Of a DNA stretch of 11,525 nt, positions 1-7,419 are shown one piece after another. The notes beneath the pieces are model-generated. The model was not told the DNA's origin. It ran no database searches and saw only the letters and a program-made list of their open reading frames with translations. The DNA comes from Methylococcaceae bacterium. Its GTDB lineage: Bacteria > Pseudomonadota > Gammaproteobacteria > Methylococcales > Methylomonadaceae. A program made the translations under genes and the position numbers. How positions within the stretch are numbered: the first letter of the stretch is position 1; the number at the start of each line of letters is the position of its first letter. Location: positions 1 through 11,525 of the forward strand of contig CANNNN010000054.1 in NCBI GenBank assembly GCA_947506075.1, given 5' to 3'.

Positions 1-297
1 ATACGGATGATCAGACTGCTGACTGCTTGCGGCCTCGGCAAACTTCTCCGCCAGCGCGTTGACATGTTCGTCGGCAACAACCATTTGTCTATCCACAGTC
101 GCTATTCGACTATCCACGGTTAAAGCGGCTGTACACAAGCCTGCAATATCATTGCAGTTAGCCTGAACAACATCATTAAGAACCCGATAATCGCGTTTTA
201 GTTTCAGCAAAGTACGCGCCAGATACAAAAGCACAACCAGCATCACAACAAGCGCCATGCTCTCGATGATAACAGCAAGCATCAACGGATTATTCAT
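1..297 (-). CDS. DUF2802-like membrane protein, N-terminal part (3' end outside window)
   Basis: An ATG at 297 opens a frame that runs through the left edge, giving 99 visible residues. The N-terminus is a single transmembrane helix (about 5-26, with LMLAVIIESMALVVMLVVLL) followed by a basic KLKRDYRVL. A predicted cytoplasmic helical region then contains DIAGLCTAALTVDSRIATVD, resembling the LCAAAVAVDRR core I associate with DUF2802 proteins encoded after cheW in Pseudomonas-type flagellar/chemotaxis clusters. The C-terminal part of that family would lie outside the window. The function of DUF2802 is not known to me; the link to motility is by neighbourhood. The start is coupled to the upstream 52-residue ORF by TGATG and has no clear Shine-Dalgarno of its own. 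Confidence 0.75.
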   Translation of the reverse strand, partial: MNNPLMLAVIIESMALVVMLVVLLYLARTLLKLKRDYRVLNDVVQANCNDIAGLCTAALTVDSRIATVDRQMVVADEHVNALAEKFAEAASSQQSDHPY

Positions 298-455
298 CAA
301 ACAACTTCATCGATATGTTGCAGGAGTTCTGCATCCGGCTTTGCCACTCCAGGTTTTTTCCTAGGCGGCTGTTTCTCTGAGTGCTCATCATCCCTGTCGA
401 TTTTTTTAGGTTTTAGAATTGGAATAGAGGGTGATACAGGGTGTATTTCAAGCAT
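297..455 (-). CDS. Small Lys/Pro-rich hypothetical protein (52 residues)
   Basis: I do not recognise a named family. The ORF reads ATG to TGA, 52 residues, beginning MLEIHPVSPSIPILKPKK and ending LLQHIDEVV. It is hydrophilic, with a basic and proline-rich centre (KQPPRKKPG) and an acidic helical end. There is no signal peptide or membrane segment. Support for it being real: GGAG lies 6 nt before the ATG, it is preceded by a normal gap, and its TGA overlaps the ATG of the next gene as TGATG, the same coupling used elsewhere in this operon. It lies between the stator genes and the DUF2802-like gene, so a role in the flagellar system is inferred only from position. It is too short for ordinary ORF filters and may go unannotated in related genomes. 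Confidence 0.72.
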   Translation of the reverse strand: MLEIHPVSPSIPILKPKKIDRDDEHSEKQPPRKKPGVAKPDAELLQHIDEVV

Positions 456-531
456 GCCGGTCTCCGGTAACTGACATTAGCGACGCTGGGTTAGGCAGTA
501 ACCCAGCATTTACCTGCTGAGCGGCATCCCA
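456..531 (-). other. motD downstream gap with perfect 9-bp hairpin
   Basis: This 76-nt gap between motD and the 52-residue ORF contains a perfect inverted repeat. GCTGGGTTA (485-493) and TAACCCAGC (499-507) flank a 5-nt loop. No T-run follows it on the minus strand, so it is not a classical intrinsic terminator. It could act as a processing or mRNA-stabilising stem. A 13-codon ATG ORF overlaps the motD stop as TAATG (532 down to 491) and ends with TAA at the first bases of the second arm. Its significance is unknown. I saw no convincing promoter here. Confidence 0.6.
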
Positions 532-1398
532 TTATGGTTGACCTACAGTAGTTCCTGTCGGAACCAAATTTAATAATTTGGCTCGTTCTTCATCATTAGC
601 GCCATAACGCGCAAAAGCTTGCGACATGATAACCAGCACCACTCGCCGGTTCTTAAAGCGGCCATCCTCCAGCTTGTTATCACCGATAGGATGAAACTCA
701 CCATAACCAATTGCTGACAATCGGGGAGGACTAACACCTTCCTTAACAAACTCGTGTACGACACTAGTCGCTCTTGCCGAAGACAAATCCCAATTCGACC
801 TGAACTTCAGGTTATCGATCGGAATATTATCGGTATGCCCTTCAATATTAATCATATTGGGTAAAGGATTAATCACTCCGACAATTTTTTGTAATACCGG
901 CAGCGCTTTTTTGGATAATTCAGCGTCACCGCTGAAGAACAACATTTCGCTATTCATCTCCAACTCTATCCAATAATCATTTTTCTTAACAGAAACCAGT
1001 TTTTCATCGATAAAAGGCGCTAAAACCTGTTCGAATTGATCGGAAACCTCGCTTAACTGCCTTCTTTCTATTAATATTTCCTCACTGAGCTCACGTCTTT
1101 TTTCATTGTCGACGGTCGCGACATTTTCCAAGGGAATCGGCTGTACCGTCGTCGGCAAAGTTCCTACCTGTATCGAATCTGGCTGATTGTCCTGCTGCTC
1201 TTTATTTGAAAAGGCATCGCCTAATGAATCGGACAAGGTCTTGTACTTCCCTTCATTAACCGAAGAAATTGAATACATCACCACAAAAAATGCAAACAGC
1301 AGGGTGATGAAGTCTGCGTAAGACACCATCCAGCGATCATGATTGGTAACCATCGATCGTCGATTCCCTCCTATATACCTGCGTTTGCGCCTCGCCAT
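532..1398 (-). CDS. motD: Flagellar stator protein MotD (MotB/OmpA family)
   Basis: MotD is the peptidoglycan-anchored stator subunit paired with MotC. The protein is 288 residues with a very basic N-terminus (MARRKRR). One transmembrane helix follows, with WMVSYADFITLLFAFFVVMY (23-42) and the ion-binding Asp29, equivalent to MotB Asp32. A plug/linker region rich in Gln and Glu comes next (about 50-140). The OmpA-like domain is at about 150-258, with the peptidoglycan-binding patterns IEGHTDNIPI (185-194), WDLSSARA (203-210), AIGYGEFHPI (229-238) and FKNRRVVLVI (248-257). A short tail ends the protein. I keep the ATG at 1398 because MARRK-type starts are usual for MotD, although its Shine-Dalgarno is poor. 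Met16 (1353) has an AGGAGGG upstream, but at a long 12-nt spacing. Ion specificity cannot be read from the sequence alone. Confidence 0.96.
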   Translation of the reverse strand: MARRKRRYIGGNRRSMVTNHDRWMVSYADFITLLFAFFVVMYSISSVNEGKYKTLSDSLGDAFSNKEQQDNQPDSIQVGTLPTTVQPIPLENVATVDNEKRRELSEEILIERRQLSEVSDQFEQVLAPFIDEKLVSVKKNDYWIELEMNSEMLFFSGDAELSKKALPVLQKIVGVINPLPNMINIEGHTDNIPIDNLKFRSNWDLSSARATSVVHEFVKEGVSPPRLSAIGYGEFHPIGDNKLEDGRFKNRRVVLVIMSQAFARYGANDEERAKLLNLVPTGTTVGQP

Positions 1399-1411
1399 AA
1401 GCTATTATTTT

Positions 1412-2158
1412 TTAGCTGTCATGCAGATAACCACTTAATCTCAGCTTGATATTTCTTGGATTTTCACCCTCTGCAATAGAGATAATCCCTTCAGCCAGCA
1501 TTTCTCTGGCTTGTCTCAATGCCAATACATGATTTTTTAATTTATTGGCAACCGGTAAAAAAACCAGATTCGCAGAACCTACGCCATAGATCGTTGCAAC
1601 AAAAGCCGTAGCTATGCCTTGACCTAATAACTCCGGATTAGTCAAATTCTGCATCACATGAATCAAGCCCATTACCGCGCCGAGTATGCCGAGTGTCGGC
1701 GCATAGCCCCCCATCGCTTCGTAGAGACCCGCCGCCTGCAAGCCCAGGCTTTCCTTGGAATAGCTATCCAGATCCAGTATATCGCGTATGTCATCCGGGT
1801 CATTGCCATCAACCAGCAATTGCAAGCCTTTCTTGATAAACGGATCTTTTTCCTTGGGCAGCGCATTTTCAAGACCTAACAAGCCCTCTTTACGTGCCAG
1901 CAGACTCCAGTAAACCACCTTGTCAATTTGACTGGAAAGATTTATTTCTATTGGCTTTATTACCCACGCCAGCATTTTCATGCTGCGGACAAAAACAACC
2001 GGCGGGAACTGCAATAGTGTCGCCCCGAAGGTTCCCCCAAACACGATCACAAGTGCAGGTATATTGACCAATGAACTGACATGACCACCATCAAGCAAGA
2101 GCCCCAGCAGAACAGCGCCGACACTCAATAAAATACCCGTGATGCTTAAAATATCCAT
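1412..2158 (-). CDS. motC: Flagellar stator protein MotC (MotA/PomA family)
   Basis: MotC is the membrane stator subunit that forms a complex with MotD, conducts ions and pushes on FliG. The protein is 248 residues with four transmembrane segments (about 4-22, 33-51, 150-168 and 182-203) and a cytoplasmic loop between helices 2 and 3. The loop keeps the charged torque residues in ARKEGLLGLE (88-97; Arg89, Lys90, Glu97). The two conserved prolines are present in APTLGILGAVMGLIHVM (Pro154) and FLPVANKL (Pro202), corresponding by context to MotA Pro173 and Pro222. The C-terminal IAEGENPRNIKLRLSGYL is typical of the MotC branch. The overall match is closest to Pseudomonas MotC as I remember it. 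It starts 31 nt after fliA with no strong Shine-Dalgarno and ends 13 nt before motD. Confidence 0.95.
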   Translation of the reverse strand: MDILSITGILLSVGAVLLGLLLDGGHVSSLVNIPALVIVFGGTFGATLLQFPPVVFVRSMKMLAWVIKPIEINLSSQIDKVVYWSLLARKEGLLGLENALPKEKDPFIKKGLQLLVDGNDPDDIRDILDLDSYSKESLGLQAAGLYEAMGGYAPTLGILGAVMGLIHVMQNLTNPELLGQGIATAFVATIYGVGSANLVFLPVANKLKNHVLALRQAREMLAEGIISIAEGENPRNIKLRLSGYLHDS

Positions 2159-2189
2159 ATTCAGTTTTCAGATTTGTAATAAGCATCCA

Positions 2190-2918
2190 TCAGTCGCTAG
2201 TCCATTCAGTCAGTCTTGAACGCAATCTCAACACCGCCTGAGTACTGATCTGACTGACCCTGGATTCACTGACATTCAATACTTCGCCGATTTCGCGCAA
2301 ATTCAGTTCTTCATCATAATAAAGCGATATCACCAGCCGCTCGCGTTCGGGCAAGCCCATGATCGCCTTTGCCAAGGCCTGTTGAAAGCTTTCACGACTT
2401 AAGCCGTCTGCCAACCCTTCTTCATGCTCCAGGGACTCATCAAGGTAACCGTCTCCGGTTTGCGCCAATTCTTCGACACTGAAAACGCGACAGCTACTGG
2501 AATCCTGAAGAATATGATTATATTCGGCTATATCTATGCCTAAATACTCGACCACATCGATGTCTCTTGCCTCGCGCCCGGTTTTATTTTCGATGATTCT
2601 GATCGCGTCGGAAACCATCCGTGATTTTTTATGCACGGAACGCGGCGTCCAGTCACTGCGCCTGACTTCATCTAGCATAGAACCCCGGATGCGAATGCCG
2701 GCATAGGTATCAAAACTGGCACCCTGTGAGGCATCATAATTCTTAATCGCTTCCAACAAGCCCAGCATGCCGGCCTGAATCAAATCATCGACTTGAACAG
2801 AATCAGGCAGTCTGTTTAATAAATGGTAGGCAATGCGCTTAACTAACGGTGCATGCTGCATAACACGCTGATCGGTGCCTCCAGACTGTACCGCAGTGTA
2901 CATTGCCACTCCACTCAT
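2190..2918 (-). CDS. fliA: Flagellar sigma factor FliA (sigma-28)
   Basis: FliA directs RNA polymerase to late flagellar promoters (flagellin, and often motor and chemotaxis genes) after export of the anti-sigma factor FlgM. The protein is 242 residues. Region 2 spans about 22-93, with HAPLVKRIAYHLLNRLPDSV (22-41), DDLIQAGMLGLLEAI (44-58), FDTYAGIRIRGSMLDEVR (69-86) and DWTPRS (89-94). Region 3 lies at about 97-150. Region 4 lies at about 185-235, with a helix-turn-helix at 206-233 (NLREIGEVLNVSESRVSQIS). Two starts are plausible. ATG 2918 overlaps the fleN stop as ATGA and has AGGGA 6 nt upstream; Met6 (2903) also has a GGAG. I keep the first because of the overlap. In Pseudomonas the che genes follow fliA; here motC follows after 31 nt. 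Confidence 0.98.
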   Translation of the reverse strand: MSGVAMYTAVQSGGTDQRVMQHAPLVKRIAYHLLNRLPDSVQVDDLIQAGMLGLLEAIKNYDASQGASFDTYAGIRIRGSMLDEVRRSDWTPRSVHKKSRMVSDAIRIIENKTGREARDIDVVEYLGIDIAEYNHILQDSSSCRVFSVEELAQTGDGYLDESLEHEEGLADGLSRESFQQALAKAIMGLPERERLVISLYYDEELNLREIGEVLNVSESRVSQISTQAVLRLRSRLTEWTSD

Positions 2919-3787
2919 GCGACATCCCTTTGGGAACCGTACTGAATCATTCTTTCGATGAAAAACTCAATATAGCCACCCGCCTGGGATTTCACTGGCC
3001 AGCTGTCAATTCTCGCCGCCACCGTTTTCAACGCCAGAGCCGCCTTGCTTCTGGGAAACCCAACAACGACAGGTGTTTGTTTTTGCACCGATTTACGCAA
3101 GTATTCGTCATAAGGCACGGCGCCGGCAAACTTCAAGGTTACATCCAGATAGCGGTCCGTTACCTTGTTTAATTTCTGGAACAGCGCATGACCTTGCTGA
3201 ACGGTTTGCACCATATTGGTAAGCACATGAAAACTGGACAAGCCATAATCCCGGTTAAGCAGTTTGATAAATGCATAAGCATCGGTTAACGAAGTCGGCT
3301 CATCGCAGACCACAACGATAATTTCCTGACAGGCGCGGGCAAAGTTGACCACACTTGCCGATATGCCTGCCGCTGTATCGACAATTAACACATCAATATC
3401 CTGGTCAATTTCACTAAAGGCATGGATCACTGAGGCCTGTTCCATCGTGCTGAGTTCAGACATCTTCTGAATACCGGAGGCCCCTGGAATCACTCTTAAT
3501 CCTTCGGGGCCTTCAATCATGATTTCATCCAGGGTTTTTTCACCTGACAGCACATGAGAAAGATTGAACTTGGGATAAACGCCTAACAAAATATCCACAT
3601 TAGCCAGCCCCATATCGGCATCCATCAGCACCACTCGTTGCCCCATTTGCGACAAAGCTATGCCGATGTTGACCGATAAATTAGTTTTGCCGACGCCACC
3701 CTTGCCACTGGTGATAGCAATAACCCGAACCGGTTTTATTTTATTCATATTCCTTATCCCCACGGCTTGATCAGCTTGCTTATGCAT
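2915..3787 (-). CDS. fleN: Flagellar number regulator FleN/FlhG, MinD-like ATPase
   Basis: FleN (also called FlhG) is a ParA/MinD-type ATPase that limits the number of polar flagella by acting on FlhF and, in polar flagellates, on the FleQ/FlrA master regulator. The protein is 290 residues. It has the deviant Walker A SGKGGVGKTN (27-36, Lys29 and Lys34), the DADMGLANVDILLG switch (56-69), Walker B VDTAAG (136-141), and CDEPTSLTDAYAFIKLLNRD (161-180). The C-terminus (about 268-285) looks like the amphipathic membrane-targeting helix of the family. I keep the ATG at 3787 over Met14 because the extra residues contain DQAVGIR (6-12), which matches the N-terminal motif known in FlhG proteins for stimulating the FlhF GTPase. 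It overlaps flhF by 8 nt and fliA by 4 nt (ATGA). Confidence 0.97.
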   Translation of the reverse strand: MHKQADQAVGIRNMNKIKPVRVIAITSGKGGVGKTNLSVNIGIALSQMGQRVVLMDADMGLANVDILLGVYPKFNLSHVLSGEKTLDEIMIEGPEGLRVIPGASGIQKMSELSTMEQASVIHAFSEIDQDIDVLIVDTAAGISASVVNFARACQEIIVVVCDEPTSLTDAYAFIKLLNRDYGLSSFHVLTNMVQTVQQGHALFQKLNKVTDRYLDVTLKFAGAVPYDEYLRKSVQKQTPVVVGFPRSKAALALKTVAARIDSWPVKSQAGGYIEFFIERMIQYGSQRDVA

Positions 3788-5297
3788 AACCTTGCGCCGC
3801 CCATGCTTCGTTATTTACGTCATTATAGTCGCTTTCCTGATCCAACTCAGCCACACATTGCGCAACCAGAGTTCTGGCGCAAGGATTATGCATATCTTCA
3901 GGCACTTGCTGACCATCGGCAATGAAAGCCAGCGGCAGGTTATGCTCGATAATTGAAGAAATGGCCGCGCCTATCGTTGCAGCCTCATCAAGTTTGGTCA
4001 AGATGCTCGCTTGCGGCTCAAAAATCTGAAAGGCTTTGATAATTTCATTCATAGCCTTATATTCAGTCGCGGCTGACATTACTAGGTACGATTTAATGGG
4101 CAGGTCACTCTGTTGCAAAGTATTAATCTGTTCAATCAGCTTCATATCGCGCTGGCTCATGCCGGCAGTATCAATCAATATCAGCCGTTTGTCTGCAAAA
4201 CCATTGATAAGGTGATGCAGCTCGGAAGAACTGGAGGCCACCCGAACAGGAACATCCAGGATCCGTCCATAGGTATTGAGTTGCTCATGAGCACCAATAC
4301 GGTAATTATCTGTGGTAATCAACGCAACCTGCCTGGAGCCATGCTTTAAAATGAATTTGGCGGCCAATTTGGCTATCGTTGTGGTTTTTCCGACACCGGT
4401 AGGACCGACTAAAGCGACTATACCGCCATACTGTAGCAAATCATCGTCAGCTACAGGCAGTACTTTAGCCAATAACTCTTGAATCTGGGTAAAAGCCAGT
4501 TCCACATCGGTGTGATTGGTAAAACGATTGGCAATCTTGACGCTCAGCTTTCTTGAAATACTCATGCCTGCCAATCGTTGCAGCAAATCCGTTCTGACCG
4601 GGGTTGTTTGCGAAACGCCGGCCCAACTGATTCTGGCCAATTTGGAGTCCATTTCAGACCTTAAGGATTTAAGTTCCCGGCTCATTTCCATTAACAAGGT
4701 ATCCGACAGATAACTCGGCTTTTCATCTGGCATGGCTATTTGCATCGGCCTTTCTTTTACTGCAGGGGCTACCGGCCTCGCTGCTTTTGCCGTTACCGTT
4801 TCCAAATTGCCGCGCAGATGTACTTTTTCTGCATAGCCCACATACTGGTCAATATTCCGACGACCGCCAGAGATGGTTGATGTGTCGGGAATATTAGGGA
4901 ACCGCTGTGCCCGACTGCCAGCCTTAGCGGAAGTCTCGCGTTCGGCAGGGTAATTTTGAGCGCGCACCTGAGGACGCTGAGCCACAAAACCGTCGGCACT
5001 TTGTTTTCTCTCGCTACTAATGACATGCAAGCGATTTTTTTCTGCTTCAAAATCAGGCAAATCGATGTTTTTAGTTTCTCGACTGCCAGAAATGGTGGAA
5101 GCGGTAGACTGTTGTTCTGAGGCCTGTTTTTGCAACTTGCTCTGAATCAACTGCTCATCAAAATCGCGTGCTGCAACAATCTCAACACCGCCATCAACCG
5201 ACTTGTTTGACATAATGACCGCATCAGCGCCCAATTCTTCTTTGACCATGCGCATGGCCTGGCGTATGTCGGGTGCAAAAAAACGTTTAATCTTCAT
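3780..5297 (-). CDS. flhF: Polar flagellum placement SRP-type GTPase FlhF
   Basis: FlhF is the third SRP-family GTPase. It is recruited to the cell pole and directs where the first flagellar components insert, and its GTPase activity is controlled by FleN/FlhG. The protein is 505 residues. It has a basic N-terminal B domain starting MKIKRFFAPDIRQAMRMVKE, a long low-complexity linker (about 50-200) rich in Gln, Ser and Arg, and an N/G domain from about 205. GTPase motifs are GPTGVGKTTT (G1, 298-307), TTDNYRIGAHEQL (328-340), DTAGMSQRD (G3, 376-384) and TKLDEA (G4, 434-439). The start has GAGG 7 nt upstream. The last 8 nt overlap fleN. The linker holds two similar STISG...NID segments (67-79 and 140-150). 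The protein is longer than the Pseudomonas homologue, mainly in the linker and an acidic C-terminal tail. Confidence 0.97.
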   Translation of the reverse strand: MKIKRFFAPDIRQAMRMVKEELGADAVIMSNKSVDGGVEIVAARDFDEQLIQSKLQKQASEQQSTASTISGSRETKNIDLPDFEAEKNRLHVISSERKQSADGFVAQRPQVRAQNYPAERETSAKAGSRAQRFPNIPDTSTISGGRRNIDQYVGYAEKVHLRGNLETVTAKAARPVAPAVKERPMQIAMPDEKPSYLSDTLLMEMSRELKSLRSEMDSKLARISWAGVSQTTPVRTDLLQRLAGMSISRKLSVKIANRFTNHTDVELAFTQIQELLAKVLPVADDDLLQYGGIVALVGPTGVGKTTTIAKLAAKFILKHGSRQVALITTDNYRIGAHEQLNTYGRILDVPVRVASSSSELHHLINGFADKRLILIDTAGMSQRDMKLIEQINTLQQSDLPIKSYLVMSAATEYKAMNEIIKAFQIFEPQASILTKLDEAATIGAAISSIIEHNLPLAFIADGQQVPEDMHNPCARTLVAQCVAELDQESDYNDVNNEAWAAQGYA

Positions 5298-5313
5298 AAG
5301 GTTGCCTCATCTG

Positions 5314-7413
5314 CTATGTCCGTCTCCCGACAGTTGAAACCACTTTGATCTGGCGATCAGCGGGTATTTCATTGTATGCCAAGACATGTAAACCGGGAAT
5401 CGAATGGCGAACGAATCGGGCTAACCAGGGGCGGATATAAGAAGAAACCAACAATACCGCTGTCTGCCCTTCCATTTCCATTTTTTGCATGCTTTCTTGT
5501 AAGGATGTATGCATTTGTTCTGCTAACCCTGGCTCAATCCCGACACCACTTTCACCTGCCGTCTGCAATGATTTATGCAATAACTGTTCCAACTCATGAT
5601 CCAGCGTAATAACCGGCAACTCATCCTGCATCCCACTGATTTCATGGATAATTAATCGACCCAATGCCGCACGCACCGCCGAGGTTAAGATGTCGGGATC
5701 TTGACTTCTGAGCCCGTACTCCGCCAAAGTTTCGACTATGCTGCGCATATCCCGAATCGGTACATGCTCCTGTAACAGGTTTTGCAACACCTTAACCACC
5801 ACGCCCAAGGGCAGGGTTTTCGGCACCAAATCCTCGACCAGTTTGGGCGCGGACTTAGCCAGATTATCGAGTATTTTGTGCGCCTCTTCATAACCAAACA
5901 ATTCATGCGCATGCGACTGCAACAAATGACTCAGATGTGTCGCCACCACCGTTCCGGGATCGACCACCGTATAACCCAGGGTTTGCGCATGATCTTTCTG
6001 ATTGGGTTCTATCCACACCGCATCCAGACCGAAGGCAGGGTCCTTACAGGTAGCGCCTTTAAGCGTACCGAAAACACGCCCTGGATTAATCGCCATCTCC
6101 ATATCCGGCATAATTTCGGCTTCACCAACTGTCACCCCCATCAGCGAAATCCGGTAGGCCGTTGGACTTAGATCGAGGTTATCCCGAATATGCACCGATG
6201 GAATTAAAAAACCCAACTCCTGAGACAGTTTTTTTCGTACCCCCTTGATACGCACCATCAGTTGCCCACCCTGATTCTTGTCCACCAACGGAATCAGTCG
6301 ATAACCGACTTCCAGGCCGACCACATCGACCGGCATCACATCATCCCAACCTAACTCCTTGGACTCAGGAGCGGGGGCATTAAGAGCCAGCTCCTGCGGA
6401 TAATCAAACTCAACCAGCTCGGCTTGTTTGTGCTGCTTGTCAATAAAATAGGCCGCTACCCCTAAAGCTGAGGCCAGCAAGATAAAAACCAAATTAGGCA
6501 TGCCAGGAATAATGCCCAGCGCGCCGACCACCGCCGCCGTAACCATCAACGCTTTCGGATTTGCAAATACCTGCCTACCAATTTGTTGTCCGACATTTTC
6601 GCCGCTGCTGCCGACCTTAGTGACCACCAGTGCTGAGGCCGTCGACAATAACAACGAAGGAATCTGCGCGACCAGACCATCACCGATGGACAACAATACA
6701 TAAATCTTGCCGGCCTCGGCAAAGCCCAAATCATGCTGAATAACGCCAATGGCCAAACCGCCAATCATGTTGACAAATAAAATAATAATCCCGGCAACCG
6801 CATCGCCCCTGACAAATTTACTCGCACCGTCCATGGAGCCATAAAAATCAGCTTCGGTCGACACTTCAATGCGCCGCTCACGCGCTTGATCCTGAGTTAA
6901 CAAGCCGGCATTCAAATCTGCATCAATCGCCATCTGCTTGCCCGGCATCGCATCCAGCGTAAACCTTGCTCCGACTTCGGCAATACGCCCTGCACCTTTG
7001 GTAACGACCATGAAATTGATAATGATCAATATCGCAAAAACCACCAACCCCACTGCAAAGTTACCGCCGATAACAAAAGCGCCAAAGGCCTCAATCACCT
7101 TGCCGGCCGCATCACCGCCCTTATGCCCTTCAATCAATACGATGCGCGTAGAAGCCACGTTCAGCGCAAGACGCAAGATGGTTGCCAGCAGAATAACGGT
7201 TGGGAAGGACGCAAATTCCAACGGTTTAACGGTATAGACAACAACCAGCAATATGATTAACGAGAAGGCGATATTAAAGGTAAAAAACAGGTCGAGTACG
7301 AATGCCGGTAACGGTAAAATCAGCATTGACATAATCATGACAATGACTAAGGGCGCACCCAGTTCGGCTTTGGCTAGTACCGCTAACCCGGCTTTTAATT
7401 TAGTAAAATCCAT
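5314..7413 (-). CDS. flhA: Flagellar export gate protein FlhA
   Basis: FlhA forms the nonameric ring of the export gate. Its membrane part helps couple the proton motive force to export, and its cytoplasmic part docks chaperone-substrate complexes. The protein is 699 residues, normal for the family. About eight transmembrane segments lie within residues 20-325. Signatures are RLALNVASTRIVLIEGHKGG (81-100), GGNFAVGLVVFAILIIINFM (116-135), the cytoplasmic loop with PGKQMAIDADLNAGLL (157-172), and KFVRGDAVAGIII (199-211). Asp204 in the last of these corresponds by context to the essential Asp208 of Salmonella FlhA. The C-terminal cytoplasmic domain (about 350-699) ends in a VSTVGRR segment. The ATG at 7413 is 6 nt after the flhB stop; an AAAAGGGA inside the end of flhB is a somewhat distant Shine-Dalgarno. 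The gene is 16 nt upstream of flhF. Confidence 0.98.
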   Translation of the reverse strand: MDFTKLKAGLAVLAKAELGAPLVIVMIMSMLILPLPAFVLDLFFTFNIAFSLIILLVVVYTVKPLEFASFPTVILLATILRLALNVASTRIVLIEGHKGGDAAGKVIEAFGAFVIGGNFAVGLVVFAILIIINFMVVTKGAGRIAEVGARFTLDAMPGKQMAIDADLNAGLLTQDQARERRIEVSTEADFYGSMDGASKFVRGDAVAGIIILFVNMIGGLAIGVIQHDLGFAEAGKIYVLLSIGDGLVAQIPSLLLSTASALVVTKVGSSGENVGQQIGRQVFANPKALMVTAAVVGALGIIPGMPNLVFILLASALGVAAYFIDKQHKQAELVEFDYPQELALNAPAPESKELGWDDVMPVDVVGLEVGYRLIPLVDKNQGGQLMVRIKGVRKKLSQELGFLIPSVHIRDNLDLSPTAYRISLMGVTVGEAEIMPDMEMAINPGRVFGTLKGATCKDPAFGLDAVWIEPNQKDHAQTLGYTVVDPGTVVATHLSHLLQSHAHELFGYEEAHKILDNLAKSAPKLVEDLVPKTLPLGVVVKVLQNLLQEHVPIRDMRSIVETLAEYGLRSQDPDILTSAVRAALGRLIIHEISGMQDELPVITLDHELEQLLHKSLQTAGESGVGIEPGLAEQMHTSLQESMQKMEMEGQTAVLLVSSYIRPWLARFVRHSIPGLHVLAYNEIPADRQIKVVSTVGRRT

Positions 7414-7419
7414 AGTCTG

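Noticed and set aside
490..517. Possible sigma-28 promoter (TAAA ... GCCTAA on the minus strand) before the 52-residue ORF
   Set aside because: The spacing is about 12 nt instead of about 15 and the -10 element matches poorly. The GCC lies inside the hairpin.
1400..1417. AGCTA/TAGCT inverted repeat around the motC-motD junction
   Set aside because: Only five AT-rich base pairs with an 8-nt loop, too weak to support as a structure.
5782..6171. 129-codon open frame on the plus strand, and similar plus-strand frames at 8150-8476, 6938-7237, 10518-10814 and elsewhere
   Set aside because: They lie antisense to strongly recognised flhA, flhB and fliO, have no family resemblance, and show compositions (His/Gln/Arg- or Pro/Thr-rich) expected from antisense reading.
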